Source: Adineta steineri (taxonomy: Eukaryota > Rotifera > Eurotatoria > Adinetida > Adinetidae). From it: 64,000 bases of DNA. Below, in pieces: positions 35,589-48,288 of this stretch. The notes beneath the pieces were generated by a model, which saw only the letters and a program-made list of their open reading frames with translations, had not been told where the DNA came from and ran no database searches. The translations under genes were made by a program, and so were the position numbers. Where the stretch lies: assembly GCA_905250115.1 (NCBI GenBank), contig CAJNOI010000203.1, positions 1-64,000 on the forward strand. Reading direction: 5' to 3'. The stretch's first letter is position 1. Each line of letters opens with the position of its first letter.

Positions 35589-38568
35589 ATGGCTCATGTA
35601 AGGCTAAAACGTACAAAGTGAGTTTTGAGTGTCTCTAATGAGCCTTATCATCTTTTTATTAATTGTATAGGCCTTCTAAACTTTGGTTTTCTGTATTGAT
35701 ACTGACTACTATCACATGGACAACTATTACATCGCTTATTCCATTCTATGTATCAAAAAGCGACTTTAGCATCACCAACATCAACAACAGCGCTTCCGTC
35801 ATAACATTACAGGACGCTAGTAAGTGTTCATTTATTGTTTTTAGCCTGCACATGCATTGTCTTTATTAGAAAAATCACTTACTTCGTTAAGTGTCTCTTA
35901 TATGTTACCAGCTGGATTAACAAAAAAACGCGCCACGCAATCCGTCACCAACCGACAAACAACTGCATCTTGCGTAATTTTTATCTTTGATGTTAATTCA
36001 TAATGTTTAATATATTTTAGCTGACACAAGCACTCGGTGCTGCCAAAGGTTCCATCAACGTCACCGGTATTGGCAGTGCAGCAGCAACTACTACCAAAGG
36101 TCGACGTCGCCGTCGCGAGTAATTTTCTTTTTAATTCATTTCTACTAGTTATATTTACCTATGACTATACATATAGCGTTCAATGCGACAAAACAGATCG
36201 TCCAGGAGTTGCTATCATCCTTGACGTAGGATTGGATTATCCATCAACTTTACCATGCCAAAAGTTGTCCTGTCAAGTCGATACGTTTACTGATATCCAC
36301 CAAAAATTCAATAGTGTCACCGATGTTAGTCTCACCGCAGACGATGGAAGCACCTTGTCTGTACAGCTATGCCACGTGGAATCTCATACTGATGGCATAA
36401 ATAACGATCCTCAAGGTTCCAATGGTGTTGTTATCCGTGAGTTGTTTGTTTCTTTTATGACTTATCTAGGAGCACAGATACATTCCTATCCGAACTAGAA
36501 TTTAGATTGAATAGATTCCGGTTCAAGTCGAATTTCAGAAACAAATATAACTTATGTATGTAAGTCTATTCTTTTTCAGAGCCTTGTACAGTCGTTTGCC
36601 AGAACGGTGGTGAATGCACAGGTCCCACAACTTGTGGATGCACCACAGGATGAACTGGGGACACATGCGAAACTGGTAACTTAAATTCAGAGTTTAGTTG
36701 ATTCTAATAATGTCTATTTGTTTTCTTTCAGCTGTATGCACAAATGGCTGCGACAATGGTGGCACATGTACAGCTCCTGATACATGCATATGCGCAACTG
36801 GTTGGAGTGGTGCAACGTGTACAAACGGTCAGTAAAATTTAAATTTGAGATCTTTTCCAATCATTTCTTTTCTTGAGGATTAGGATGTAAGGATGTAAAT
36901 GAGAATGTGCAATTGTATTCGTTTGCATGTAAGATTGAGAGATGAAATCATGGTGGTGATTTGAGTGAATCTTTCGGTAACACTATATTCTTAACCCTCG
37001 CCATATGTTCAGTCTGGACAGTCTCACATTCCCTGGCTCAGATATAGTTTGGCGGACATACTCACTCTTATCCACTTGGTTCTACTAAGCAATAATTCAT
37101 TGAAATAAATGATTTAGTTTAACATCTTATTTATTTAATCAGCTAAATAAGTGTTTTCTATTACAGTCTAATAACTTTCTCTTCATAGTTTGGAAAGTGA
37201 ATAAGCGCTCACTCACCTGCTCCTTCAAGACTCAACTATAAAAAACGAATAAATATGTTGTAAAGAATAAGAACATTTATTAATCATATCTATCCGAATT
37301 AATGACACAATATAAAATATTATTATCGACATATTATGTAAATTTTTATAAATGAGATGAATATTGTCTTGAGAGAAGAGACTCATTTGCTTAGATATTT
37401 TATAGAAAATTATATATTCGATTAAAAATTTCTGGAAGAATCTATTTGTTATCGTATTAATTATAACAATAAATTACTTTACTATATTTTTGATTGACGA
37501 CTAATAATAGTTATTTCATAAGTTTTATTAATTGTAAAAGCTATCATTTTCTCTAAAACTTCGATAGAATGATATCATTTGAGTCAATTTACCAAATTCA
37601 AAAAAGATTTCAGCACTGAATTCATACTGTGTCAACTAATTTGTTTCAGTTGTTGCAGTAGACACATAATTATACACAAATATAGTACAAAAGAGGAGAG
37701 ACAAAGAAATCCATACGATTTTATTTAAAGTCAGATACATTGCTAATTGATAGAGAAGTGGTAAACTATGAAGAATATGTCGTTCAATCTTTCTGTTTCA
37801 TATAGAACCGACAACGTCAACAACAACGACAACGACAACCACAACCACGAAAGCAACAACGAAAACAATCACGAAGACAACTACGAAAGCAACAACAAAA
37901 ACAACCACAAAAGCAACTACGAAGACAACCACCAAAGCAACAACGAAAACAACAACAACGGAATCCACAATCACAACAGAGACAACGACCACTAGCGAAA
38001 CGACAACAACTACGACTACTACTACTACCACAACAATTACAACAACAACTACAACTACCACGACAACTGCGACTACTGCTATAACAACAACTACAACTAC
38101 GACTACTACCACCACAACAAAAATAACTAGCACAACTACAACTACCACAACTACAACTACGACTACTACTATAACAACGACAACTACAACAACTTCGACT
38201 ACAACAACAACTACGACAACCACTACTACAACTACCACGACAAGTACTACCACAACATCAACAACAACTACGTCTGCTACGATAACAATAACAACTACCA
38301 CAACCACTACAACAATAACGACTACAACTACAACTACAACAACAACAACAACAACCACCACATCGACAATAACTACCACATCGACAACAACGACAACGAC
38401 AACGACTACAACAACCACGTCGACAACAACTATCACATCGACAATAACGACAACGACTATAACAATCACATCGACAACAACGACAACAACAACTACGACA
38501 ACAACTATCACCACCACCACCACCACAACCACCACAACAATAACAACGACTACAACTACGACTACCGC

Positions 38569-38612
<44 letters not shown>

Positions 38613-41600
38613 CTACAACTACAACAACAACTACGACAACTACAACAACTACTACTATACGTGAGTGAAAATAGGATGCTTTATAGTTAAGTTGACGATG
38701 ACTTTTTCGAATCGTTCCATCGAGAAGATTTGTCAGTGGTTGATGACTTTTTCCCATCTAGTGAAGCCAGTTAAGTAGGCAATTTCTTTTTGAGGTTATT
38801 CTCAGTCAAAGTGTTGATATTCTGATGTGAGTAATGGTAAGACAATGATTGACCATATTGAATCGGCTTGGCTTACGTTTGACATTGAGTTTAGTTTGAA
38901 ATCTGTAAAAAAAACACGATTTTGACAGAATAGATCTCAATGATAACTTTTTATTATTATTTAGCAGCCCTTGAAATATAACGATAATAGTAGGCAAAAG
39001 TGAATATGGTGGAAGAACGTTGATCTTTTTCGGAAAAGGTTTACAGATAATTAATTCAGACGTTGAATCAAAGAACAATCACATGTCTTATTCAACGTTC
39101 CAAGTTGGAAAAGGCTAACTTGCATGAGATGAAATGTATGTAACATGAAACATTGACCGATGAATTCCTAAGAGCAAGATAAAAGTTGTTTTTATTGAGA
39201 AATAGAATTTTTTATTTTATTGAATCACAAGAGTGTAGGTGAGTGTGGGTCTAGGTAGAATGCGATGTACCCACACACACGTCCTCCATGTAGAAGACAT
39301 AGACCTCATTCATTTTTGATACATTTGTTTTAGCTGTGTGTTCCCCAACCTGTCAAAATGGCGGTACATGTTCGGCAACGAATACATGCACAGTAAGATC
39401 ATCAATTCTTATGATTAAATTTTACCCTAATTTCTATTCTTTAGTGCACTACAAACTATACCGGTTCGATTTGTCAAACACGTAAGTAATGTTTTTTTTC
39501 GTCAGTAACACTGAATCATCGATAACACTCTGATAGACGCTCAGAATTCTAATCATAAAGTAAATATTTTCGATATACACCTGTTTTTCAAGAATATTAG
39601 TCTTTATACACAGTTTTACAGAAGTATTGTTTTCACCATATTATGGTGTACTGCCAAAACTTTGAGTTAGCTGCCTATTTTTTTCTACATGTCTTTCTCT
39701 TCTACAAGGTGGTGAGCTTACGACCTGAGTATTTCTTTTCATGAATAGATTTTCATAGATCATGAGTCTGAGAAGTGCTCCGAAAGTAGTATGGAAATAT
39801 GGTTACTGTTCAGATCATCGAAAAGCGTAATATCTAAAATTGTACTTCTTTTAGCTGTGTGCACATCGTCATGCCAAAATGGAGGAACATGTGTGGCTCC
39901 AAATACATGCTTGGTGAGCTCTCAAATACAAATTGTGAAAACTGAAACTGTATTTTTTTGTCTTTAGTGTACTTCAAGTTACACTGATTCGGTGTGCGGA
40001 ACTCGTAAGTAATATTTCACGTCGTTGATTGACACTATCTTTAGAATACAAAAATACTCTATGTAGAAAAGAAAGAATTCATTCCTTTTTTGTTACATTT
40101 ATTTTAGCTGTGTGTTCTCCAACCTGTCAGAACGGTGGTACATGTTCAGCACCAAATACATGCACCGTAAGTTGATCATTTATTGTGATAAAAATCTTAC
40201 ACTAATTTCTATTGTTTAGTGCACTGCGACATATACTGGTTCGGTTTGTCACACACGTGAGTAATGTTTCATTTCATCATCAGATACAATCGCTGATGAC
40301 AGTCCGAGAGACACTCAGAATTTCTTCTTTAAAGTGCTGATACTATTGATGTTCGCTCTATACTATTTTCGAAATACATCTAAGTTTGAGGAATACTAGC
40401 TTTTATACGGTACTCTCGAGAATTTGTAGTTGTGTGCTCTATTGTGTTGTGCTGCAAAAACTTTTGGATTAGCTTGCTGTTTTTATTCTACCTGTCTCTC
40501 TCTCTCTCTTTCATAAGGAGATAAGCTCACGACTTTACTATTTCTTGGTAAGCAGATTTTATAGATCATGAGTTTGTGAAGTTCTTCAAAAGCAGTAGGG
40601 AGATATAGGTACTGTTTGAATCATCCAAAAGTGTGATATCTAAAATTATATTTTTTAGCTGTGTGCACATCGTCCTGTGAAAATGGAGGAACATGTGTGG
40701 CTCCGAATACATGCCTGGTGAGTTCTTAAATGGAAGTTGTGAAAACTTAGACTTTCTCTTTTTTTTGTTAGTGTACTTCAAGTTACACTGGCTCCATATG
40801 TCAAACACGTAAGTAATGTTTTACATCTTTGACAAACAATATAAATGCAACCGTGGAGGGAGCAAACAGATATGTTGATAGAAAATCTATTATTTTTCTT
40901 TTAGCTGCATGCTCACCGTCCTGTGAAAATGGAGGAACATGTGTGGGTCCAAATACATGCTTGGTGAGTTCTTAAATGAAAGTTGTGAAAACTGAGACTA
41001 TGAATTTTTTTCGTAGTGTACGTCGAGTTACAGTGGCTCCATATGCGCAACACGTAAGTAATGTTTTACATCTTTGATAAATAGTATCATTGCAACCGTC
41101 GAGAGAGCAAAGAGATATGGTGATAGAAAAAAACGATTGCTTTTCTTTTAGCTGTGTGCTCACCGTCCTGTGAAAATGGAGGAACATGTGTAGCTCCAAA
41201 TGCATGCTTGGTGAGTTCTTGAATAAAAGTTATGAAAACTTAGACTATGTATTTTTTTTTAGTGTACTTCAAGCTACACTGATTCCATATGTGCAACACG
41301 TAAGTAATGTTTTATATCGTTGATAATCAATATTAATGCAATACTGAAAATAAAAAAGGGATTTCATGTTTGCAACGAATTTGAAACCGTATTTTGGTAT
41401 CGTACAAATAAGGTTCCGCAGAGCGCTAGTTTTCATTTGAACAATAAAAGCATTTAGTACACAGAGTTCCGTATAGAACTAATTTTTTTTGGCTACAAAG
41501 CGGGTTCCGTATCACGTTCGACGGAATTCTACTCCAACCATGTGTATTCTATCAACAAGTTTTTTCTTAAGTTGACTATGCGTATGCCTATTACCTTAGA

Positions 41601-44600
41601 CCTGTTTCTAATAACTAATTCCTATATATAATCCTGGATTTTTATTTCTAACCGATTATGGGCACAGCTGAGCTTCTACAGTCTACGACAAAAGTTTAAG
41701 CGAATTCGTTTTTTTCGCATTTTTTTGCATATTTATTTTTTTAATTTTTTCCTGATATTAACGAGTATCGGTTTGATTCAAACGGTGGTCTAAGTAGTAC
41801 GAGAGACCCACTATATGATGTACTGGAAGCAGTTCTTCCCTTTGTCTTTATAGGCTATTCATAGTGAAAAAGATTTTTTTCATCATAAAATAGATTTTTT
41901 AGCCTTTTAGTATTTCGCATTTCCTAACCAAGAAATTTTTTCAAAAAAAATTAAAAAATATACCAATCGATAGAGCTTGAAATTCTCTATCGATTGCTAA
42001 AAAAAGATTTTTCCCTAGGTTGTACTATCATTTCATAAATGTGATTTTATTGACAAAACCGGAATAATAGGCACTATTTTTCACATGAAATTTGACAAAC
42101 AATAAAAATGTATTTTTGCTACTCAAAAGTTTAGTTGCTGGAAAATAGTCTTTAAGCAGATTATAATTAAAGTTAAATACCACTATTTAGTTCAGTTTTG
42201 CATGCTCTTTTCAGTGATGTATAATATATCTCGATAAAAAAAAGTATACAACAGCAGATTTAACCTGCCACTGTGTTTCTTGTTTTGTCAATAAAATCAC
42301 ATTTATGAAATGATAGTACAACCTAGGGAAAAATCTTTTTTTAGCAATCGATAGAGAATTTCAAGCTCTATCGATTGGTATATTTTTTAATTTTTTTTGA
42401 AAAAATTTCTTGGTTAGGAAATGCGAAATACTAAAAGGCTAAAAAATCTATTTTATGATGAAAAAAATCTTTTTCACTATGAATAGCCTATAAAGACAAA
42501 GGGAAGAACTGCTTCCAGTACATCATATAGTGGGTCTCTCGTACTACTTAGACCACCGTTTGAATCAAACCGATACTCGTTAATATCAGGAAAAAATTAA
42601 AAAAATAAATATGCAAAAAAATGCGAAAAAAACGAATTCGCTTAAACTTTTGTCGTAGACTGTACATATACATATGTTTCTATGTCCTTAGATGTATAAC
42701 TAAGCTCTTATATCTATTTTCTATGCTCTTACATCTATATGTACACCTTATTTCTATAACGGTTCCCTTATATCTATATCTGATCTGTTATTGACAACTA
42801 TTATTATCCCTTGTTTCTATAAATGCTCTCTTGTTTTAATAACTAATGTGTTAAAATAAAATTAAGCTCCTAAACTAATGTGGTGTCCAGATAGATAAGA
42901 TAACACGCAATAGGATTATACGAAAGATCAAGATTTATTTTATCAGATAATTGTTTTATTATAGGAAAAAGCCTATGATTTAAACCGTCAGTTTTTTAAA
43001 ATGATGCGTACTGCAAAAAGTATAATAGAACTTATAGGTGTAGTAGCTGATGAAAAATGTACAAGGAAACATGTTGCATGATTAGGGACTATGCTTCTTC
43101 GAGTGAAGTATTAAAGGTTTTTACCTAGTTCATGAACTTCTGTTTTTTTTTCTCGAAAAAAGCCGCTTTGTCAGCATATGAGTTCGAAATATAGTAATAA
43201 AAATGTCCGAACTGAATTTTGAAATTCATGAAAAACAGAAAACGAACGGAAAAATCTAGACTAGTGCACATTCTGATTCGTATAAATGTCTTCCTCTCGT
43301 TAATGATAGGGAAAAAGAGAGAGTCCAGCACGAAACCTCAAAGATCTAGCTTAACACCATTTTTTTCCATTGTAGGACAACCACAGTCCATGCCAGATGG
43401 ATGTACTAACACTCAAACCTACCCTCTTTAAAATGTTAGCATTATTAACGTTCACTCTCTGATATTTCCGATATACAGCTGAGTTTGAAAACTAATACTC
43501 TTTACACGGGACTCTCGAGAATTTATAGTTATGCACCCGATTGCCCTTAACGATAGAAACGTTTGGCTAGCTGTCTGTTTTTGTTCTACTTGTCTTTCTC
43601 TTATAGAAGGAGGTAAGCTCGCGATTTGAGTATTTCTTTTGATGAGCCAAGTTTAATAGATCATGAGTTTGAGAAGTCCTTCAAAAATAGTATGGAAATA
43701 TACGTACTGCTCGAATCATGGAAAATTTTAATATCTAAAATTGTATTTCTTTTAGCGGTGTGCTCACCATCCTGTGAAAATGGAGGAACATGTGTGGCTC
43801 CAAATACATGCTTGGTAAGCTCTCGAATACAAATTGCGAAAACTGAAACTATCTATTTTTTTGTCTTTAGTGTACTTCAAGTTACACTGACTCGGTGTGC
43901 GGCACTCGTAAGTAATATTTCATGTCGTTAATTGACACTATCTTTAGAATACAAAAATACTCTCTGTAGAAGACAAAGAATTCATTCCTTTTTTGTTACA
44001 TTTATTTTAGCTGTGTGTTCTCCAACCTGTCAGAACGGCGGTACATGTTCAGCATCGAATACATGCACCGTAAGTTGATCAGTTGTTGTGATAAAACCTT
44101 ACATTAGTTTCTATTCTTTAGTGCACTGCGACATATACTGGTTCGATTTGTCAAACACGTGAGTAATATTTCATTTCATGAGCAGATAGAATCGCTGATG
44201 ACGTTATGAGAAACGCTCAGACTTCCCTCTTTAAAATGATAACTTTGTTGAAGTACACTCTTTGATATTTCTGATATACATCTGAGTTTGAAGAATGCTA
44301 GTCTTTGTACAGTACTCTACGGAATTTGTAGTTTTGTGTAGTATTGTACTGTACTTCAGAAACTTTTGATTCACCGGCTGTTCTTGTTCTATACGTCTTT
44401 CTCTTCTACAAGGCGGTGAGCTCACAACTTGTGTATTTTTTTGATGAGCAAAGTTCAATAGGTCATGAGTTTGAGAAGTGCTTAAAAAACAGTAGTGGAA
44501 TATAGGTAGTATTCGAATCATCAAAAAGTGTAATATCTAAAATTATATTTTTTTTAGCTGTATGCACATCGTCATGCCAAAATGGAGGAACATGTGTGGC

Positions 44601-47474
44601 TCCAAATACATGCTTGGTGAGCTCTCGGATACAAGTTGTAAAAACTGAAACATTTTATTTTTTTGTCTTTAGTGTACTTCAAGTTACACTGACTCAGTGT
44701 GCGGAACTCGTAAGTAATATTTCATGTCGTTGATTGACACTATCTTTAGAATACAAAAATACTCTATGTAGAAGACAAAGAATTCATTCCTTTTTTGTTA
44801 CATTTATTTTAGCTGTGTGTTCTCCAACCTGTCAGAACGGTGGTACATGTTCAGCACCAAATACATGCACTGTATGTTCTCAAATTGTTTGTATACAACC
44901 TTGAACTCTTTTTAATATTTTTAGTGTACTACAGGCTATCAGGGTTCTGTTTGTCAAACACGTGAGTAATGTTTCTTACGATAATTGTGTTATATTCGAA
45001 GTTGAAAATATGAAAGAAAGTCAAGATTTTTTGGCTTAAGTTACGTCAACTATTTTTGTTCACTCTATGAGATTTACAAAATGTACATATTAGCTCCTGA
45101 GAGTAGCGCTTTTATGTATTAGCCTACGGAAGGGTGTACTTTCTATGCTTTATACTAAGATCGAGAAGTATGAGCGAATTGCCGTCAGAAATATATGAAA
45201 TAACTATTGCATGAGGATTCATTGACCTGCGTGATACACTGCATCAGTACATTTTAGTTTTTTATCTTCAACTCAATTTTTTCCTTGTGCGTTCGTGTTG
45301 GTGTGAGTGTGGGTGCGGATGTGGATGTGTGACATTTGTAGCCAACCCATACATACCCGCACACCCCACACCCACACCCTACAGCAGCCAATTTAGATAA
45401 TTCGAAAACTTCCAATACTAAAACTATAAGAAACATAAAATCGTTGGTCAGGATTTTTTTACTAGAGATCTAATCAAAGAAAAGATTGTGGAAGTATAAT
45501 TATCAGGTAAACCCTTTAAAGATTTACTCTTCTATCATAATGCACTCACATTTATAGCAGTTATAATAATTAGAGAAGAAAAAAATAGGATATTAGGGGT
45601 AAACCCATAACTAATCATTTAGTCTCATTCTAAATTTCCCTTTGCAAAATAGAAACGACAACAACAACGACAACAACTACAACTACAACGACGACGACAA
45701 CAACCACAACAACCACAACAGTAACAACAACTGGTAAGTGGGATGTCAGCTATTTTGTAATAGTTTCTTAACCAATGATTATCCTGAATAAGATATGCGA
45801 GTAGACCATCTAGATAACCACTCTATCACAATTTTTATCTCGCTCAATTCTGTAGAACCCGTAACTTAAAACGAAAATCTTATAGTATTGTGATCAAACA
45901 GAGAGCATCATGCATAGTCACGTAATAAATAATTTCGAGCATTATAGTTGGGATAAAAATTCTTTTTATTTTTATAAAATAATCTGTCTATAAAAATTCT
46001 TTTTTCGCAGAGTTTTACAAGAATATATGAATAGAAATTGGACATCATGATTTGTCCATTTAGTTGATGGGATAGTCACAAAAATCGAAAATGATTGATA
46101 AAAGTTTCAATATTTTCTTTTGGTTTCTCTTTCCATTATCTAATATATTACATGGTCAAAATAGATAGCAATATAGAAAAAAAATCAAAAACTCTATTCC
46201 ATGTTCATAAGTCTTTTCTAAAAGATACAACAATAGATATAGTTCTCTATCATGATAGAATATTTTAATATTTCTTCGTAATATAGTCAGAATATGTAAG
46301 TTTAATAAATAGTATTTTCATTATAATGTTTGTGCCATTTAAACTAACTTCATATCATTAAGTTCATTTTATTCATGTTTTTGAGTATTATAATTGCGTT
46401 AAATGAACAAAATATATTTTGTGTTTGACAGCTTGTGGCAGCACGTTTCTCACACCAGTGATTTATACAGCTACTTACAATCTGTACGCAATGGCAATGG
46501 CTGATATGAATGGTGATAATAAACTGGATATTGTTGTTGTAAATAACGATGGGACCAGCGTTGGTATTCTTCTGGGCGTGGGCGATGGTACATTTGGTTC
46601 TCAGACTACTTATCCAACTGGTGACTCTCCAACTCAAGTAGTAATAGCTGATGTGAATGGTGACAATCATCCGGATTTAGTTGTTCCAAATTCCTCTGTA
46701 AATAACATTAGTGTTCTTCTCAATTCAGGCAGTGGTACATTTCTTCCTCAAGTTTCTTATGCAGTTGGTGGTAATGGTCCACAGTCAGTAGCGGTGATCG
46801 ATGTGAATGGTGATAATAATCCAGATATTATTGTCGCAGTTTCCGGTGCGAGTACGGTTGCTGTTCTTCTCAATTCGGGTAGTGGTACATTTCCTTCTTT
46901 GGCTTCTTATACAACTGTTAACGCTGCGTATTTCGTAGTGGCAGCTGATCTGAATAATGACAATTATCCAGATATAGTTGTCGCACTTTATAGTGCGACC
47001 ATCATTGGCGTTCTTCTCAACGCAGGTGATGGCACGTTTCTTGCTATAACAACTTATACAACTAGTAACGGTCCATGGAGAATAGCATTAGTTGATGTGA
47101 ATATTGATACTAAACCCGATATTGTTGTTGCAAACAGAGATTCGAGCAATGTTGGCGTTTTTCTCAATGCAGGCAGTGGCATATTTTCTGGTCAAATTAC
47201 TTATACAACTGGTTCTAGTAGCTTTCCGGACGCACTAGCAGTAGCTGATATTGATAGTGATAATTTACCAGATATTGTTGTTGGACTCCAGTCTAGCGGC
47301 CAAATTGGTATTCTTCTCAATGCAGGCAGTGGCACATTTGGTGCTGTAACAGCTTATGCAGCTGGCGTTAGTCCAGAAGGAATGGCAGTAGCTGATGTAA
47401 ACGGTGACAGTAAACTGGATGTTATTGCTTCAGGGAACAACGTGAACTCAGTTAGCGTTATCCTACATTGCTAA
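35589..47474 (+). CDS. type II membrane protein: polybasic site, 12 EGF modules, Thr stalks, VCBS propeller
   Basis: About 31 exons joined by eye give 1242 codons in one frame, with one internal stop. Leading exons are 35589-35617, 35671-35819, 35912-35973, 36021-36118 and 36177-36436. They encode a signal anchor (LWFSVLILTTITWTTITSLI), a GRRRRRD polybasic stretch and an unrecognised Cys-containing domain. EGF1 (36580-36675) and EGF2 (36732-36827) follow, then a 285-codon Thr-rich stalk (37806-38660). EGF3-12 are each split as 59 + 37 bases: 39334/39445, 39855/39968, 40108/40220, 40659/40772, 40905/41017, 41152/41263, 43756/43871, 44011/44122, 44558/44673, 44813/44925 (start positions). A second stalk is 45653-45733. 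The propeller exon 46432-47474 has seven FG-GAP/VCBS repeats (DVNGDNHPD-type loops). EGF modules are symmetric phase 1-1 with an internal phase 0 intron. EGF1 contains an in-frame TGA at 36651. The likely role is cell-surface or matrix adhesion. Confidence 0.8.
36651..36653 (+). other. in-frame TGA inside EGF1
   Basis: EGF1 reads ...CTTG-stop-TGDTC where EGF2 reads CATGWSGATC. The TGA therefore replaces the TGG of a conserved Trp position. No splice site removes it, and the exon is otherwise normal (96 bases, phase 1-1). A nonsense allele, a sequencing error, recoding or RNA editing are all possible. Confidence 0.7.
37806..38660 (+). repeat. Thr-codon (ACN) low-complexity stalk
   Basis: 855 bases made almost entirely of ACA/ACT/ACG/ACC codons, encoding a mucin-like stalk that begins EPTTS with TTKA units. 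The complementary strand is GTN-rich and therefore open as a poly-Val frame, which is an artefact. Confidence 0.85.
39230..39290. repeat. G/C-arm hairpin repeat, intronic
   Basis: AGAGTGTAGGTGAGTGTGGG faces GTACCCACACACACGTCC in the intron before EGF3. Confidence 0.5.
39300..44961 (+). repeat. tandem duplicated EGF exon-pair cassettes including introns
   Basis: Intron sequences repeat along with the exons. The block ending in EGF4-EGF5 (about 39.7-40.26 kb) is closely copied around EGF9-10 (43.5-44.16 kb) and EGF11-12 (44.27-44.96 kb). Shared landmarks are TAGATCATGAGTTTGAGAAG, ATCTAAAATTGTA and CATTCCTTTTTTGTTACATT. EGF6-8 form a second, shorter series with 250-base spacing. This indicates recent unequal exchange. 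Confidence 0.75.
41679..42662. mobile_element. 984-bp TA-flanked foldback MITE (Tc1/mariner-type ends)
   Basis: Two 381-base arms (41679-42059 and 42282-42662) are inverted copies of one another with no difference in the parts I compared, separated by 222 bases. The ends are CAGTCTACGACAAAAG...CTTTTGTCGTAGACTG, flanked by TA on both sides (41677-41678 and 42663-42664), as expected for Tc1/mariner-type insertion. There is no transposase frame. It is inserted in the large intron between EGF8 and EGF9. The arm identity implies recent insertion or arm-to-arm conversion. Confidence 0.85.
45295..45382. repeat. G/C-arm hairpin repeat, intronic
   Basis: TGTTGGTGTGAGTGTGGGTGC faces CCGCACACCCCACACCCACACC in part. 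It lies between EGF12 and the second stalk exon, and has one of the longest arms in the family. Confidence 0.65.
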
Positions 47475-48288
47475 AATCTACTGATAAACTGAACTTAATT
47501 TGTTATTTGACATTATACTCCTATACTAAGGATATTATTCTTATGAAACATTGAACGATACGGACGACTAATTTTATTTGATTTCATGCTTTTTAATAAA
47601 ATTTTCTCAATTCTAGAAAAAGATACTAATTAGTTTTCTAGCAGATTTCAACTAAGAAAGTTTTGAATAGAACAGAAAATGGTCGTATAGAAAATTGATC
47701 AAATACATTCTGTTATAATAAAAATAAATCGAGAGATGTTCAAGTGATTCAAGAATTTCTTGCCATAATCTTGTTATTAAAATGAAAATATTTTCCGATA
47801 TTTTATATAACAAATTTATTTCGATTGAAGAAACGAGAACACAAGTAGGAGTGAGCTCATTTCCAGTTAGATAACAATAACAATTTCATTGCTTTTTACG
47901 CCACAATCTGCTCTATTATTTGATAAAGAGGTTTTTTATTCGCCCATTGAATTACTTTTAAAGGAAGGGATAATGATTTGATGCAGACGAAGATTTGTTT
48001 TGATTTAATGTTTTTTGTAAAATAAAATTTTTCCCAAATATAAATAATCTTTTATTTTTATCCTTTCTTTAAAGCCTAATGCATTCGTGTTAATATTTAT
48101 AAGACTTAACCAAAATATAATTAAATAGACGAAAATTTGTATTTATCTCGATATTTTGCTATTTAATATTGATGTTTTATTAAGATAAAACAGAATTAAA
48201 CGTGTCTTCTTCGGTAATTGAAACAACACAAGACTAATTACTTCAAGCTTTAACAGCTGAATACATTTGAGTATCTACACTAGTCGAC
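47475..48288. other. intergenic region
   Basis: AT-rich; nothing recognisable between the propeller exon and the next foldback element. Confidence 0.5.

Noticed and set aside
37798-38757. Minus-strand frame encoding almost pure valine
   Set aside because: It is the complement of the ACN-codon Thr stalk; GTN codons arise automatically and there is no domain or splice support.
39334-44961. Regularly spaced short near-identical blocks resembling a CRISPR array
   Set aside because: The blocks are EGF exons with splice sites, coding periodicity and family Cys spacing; the spacers are introns.
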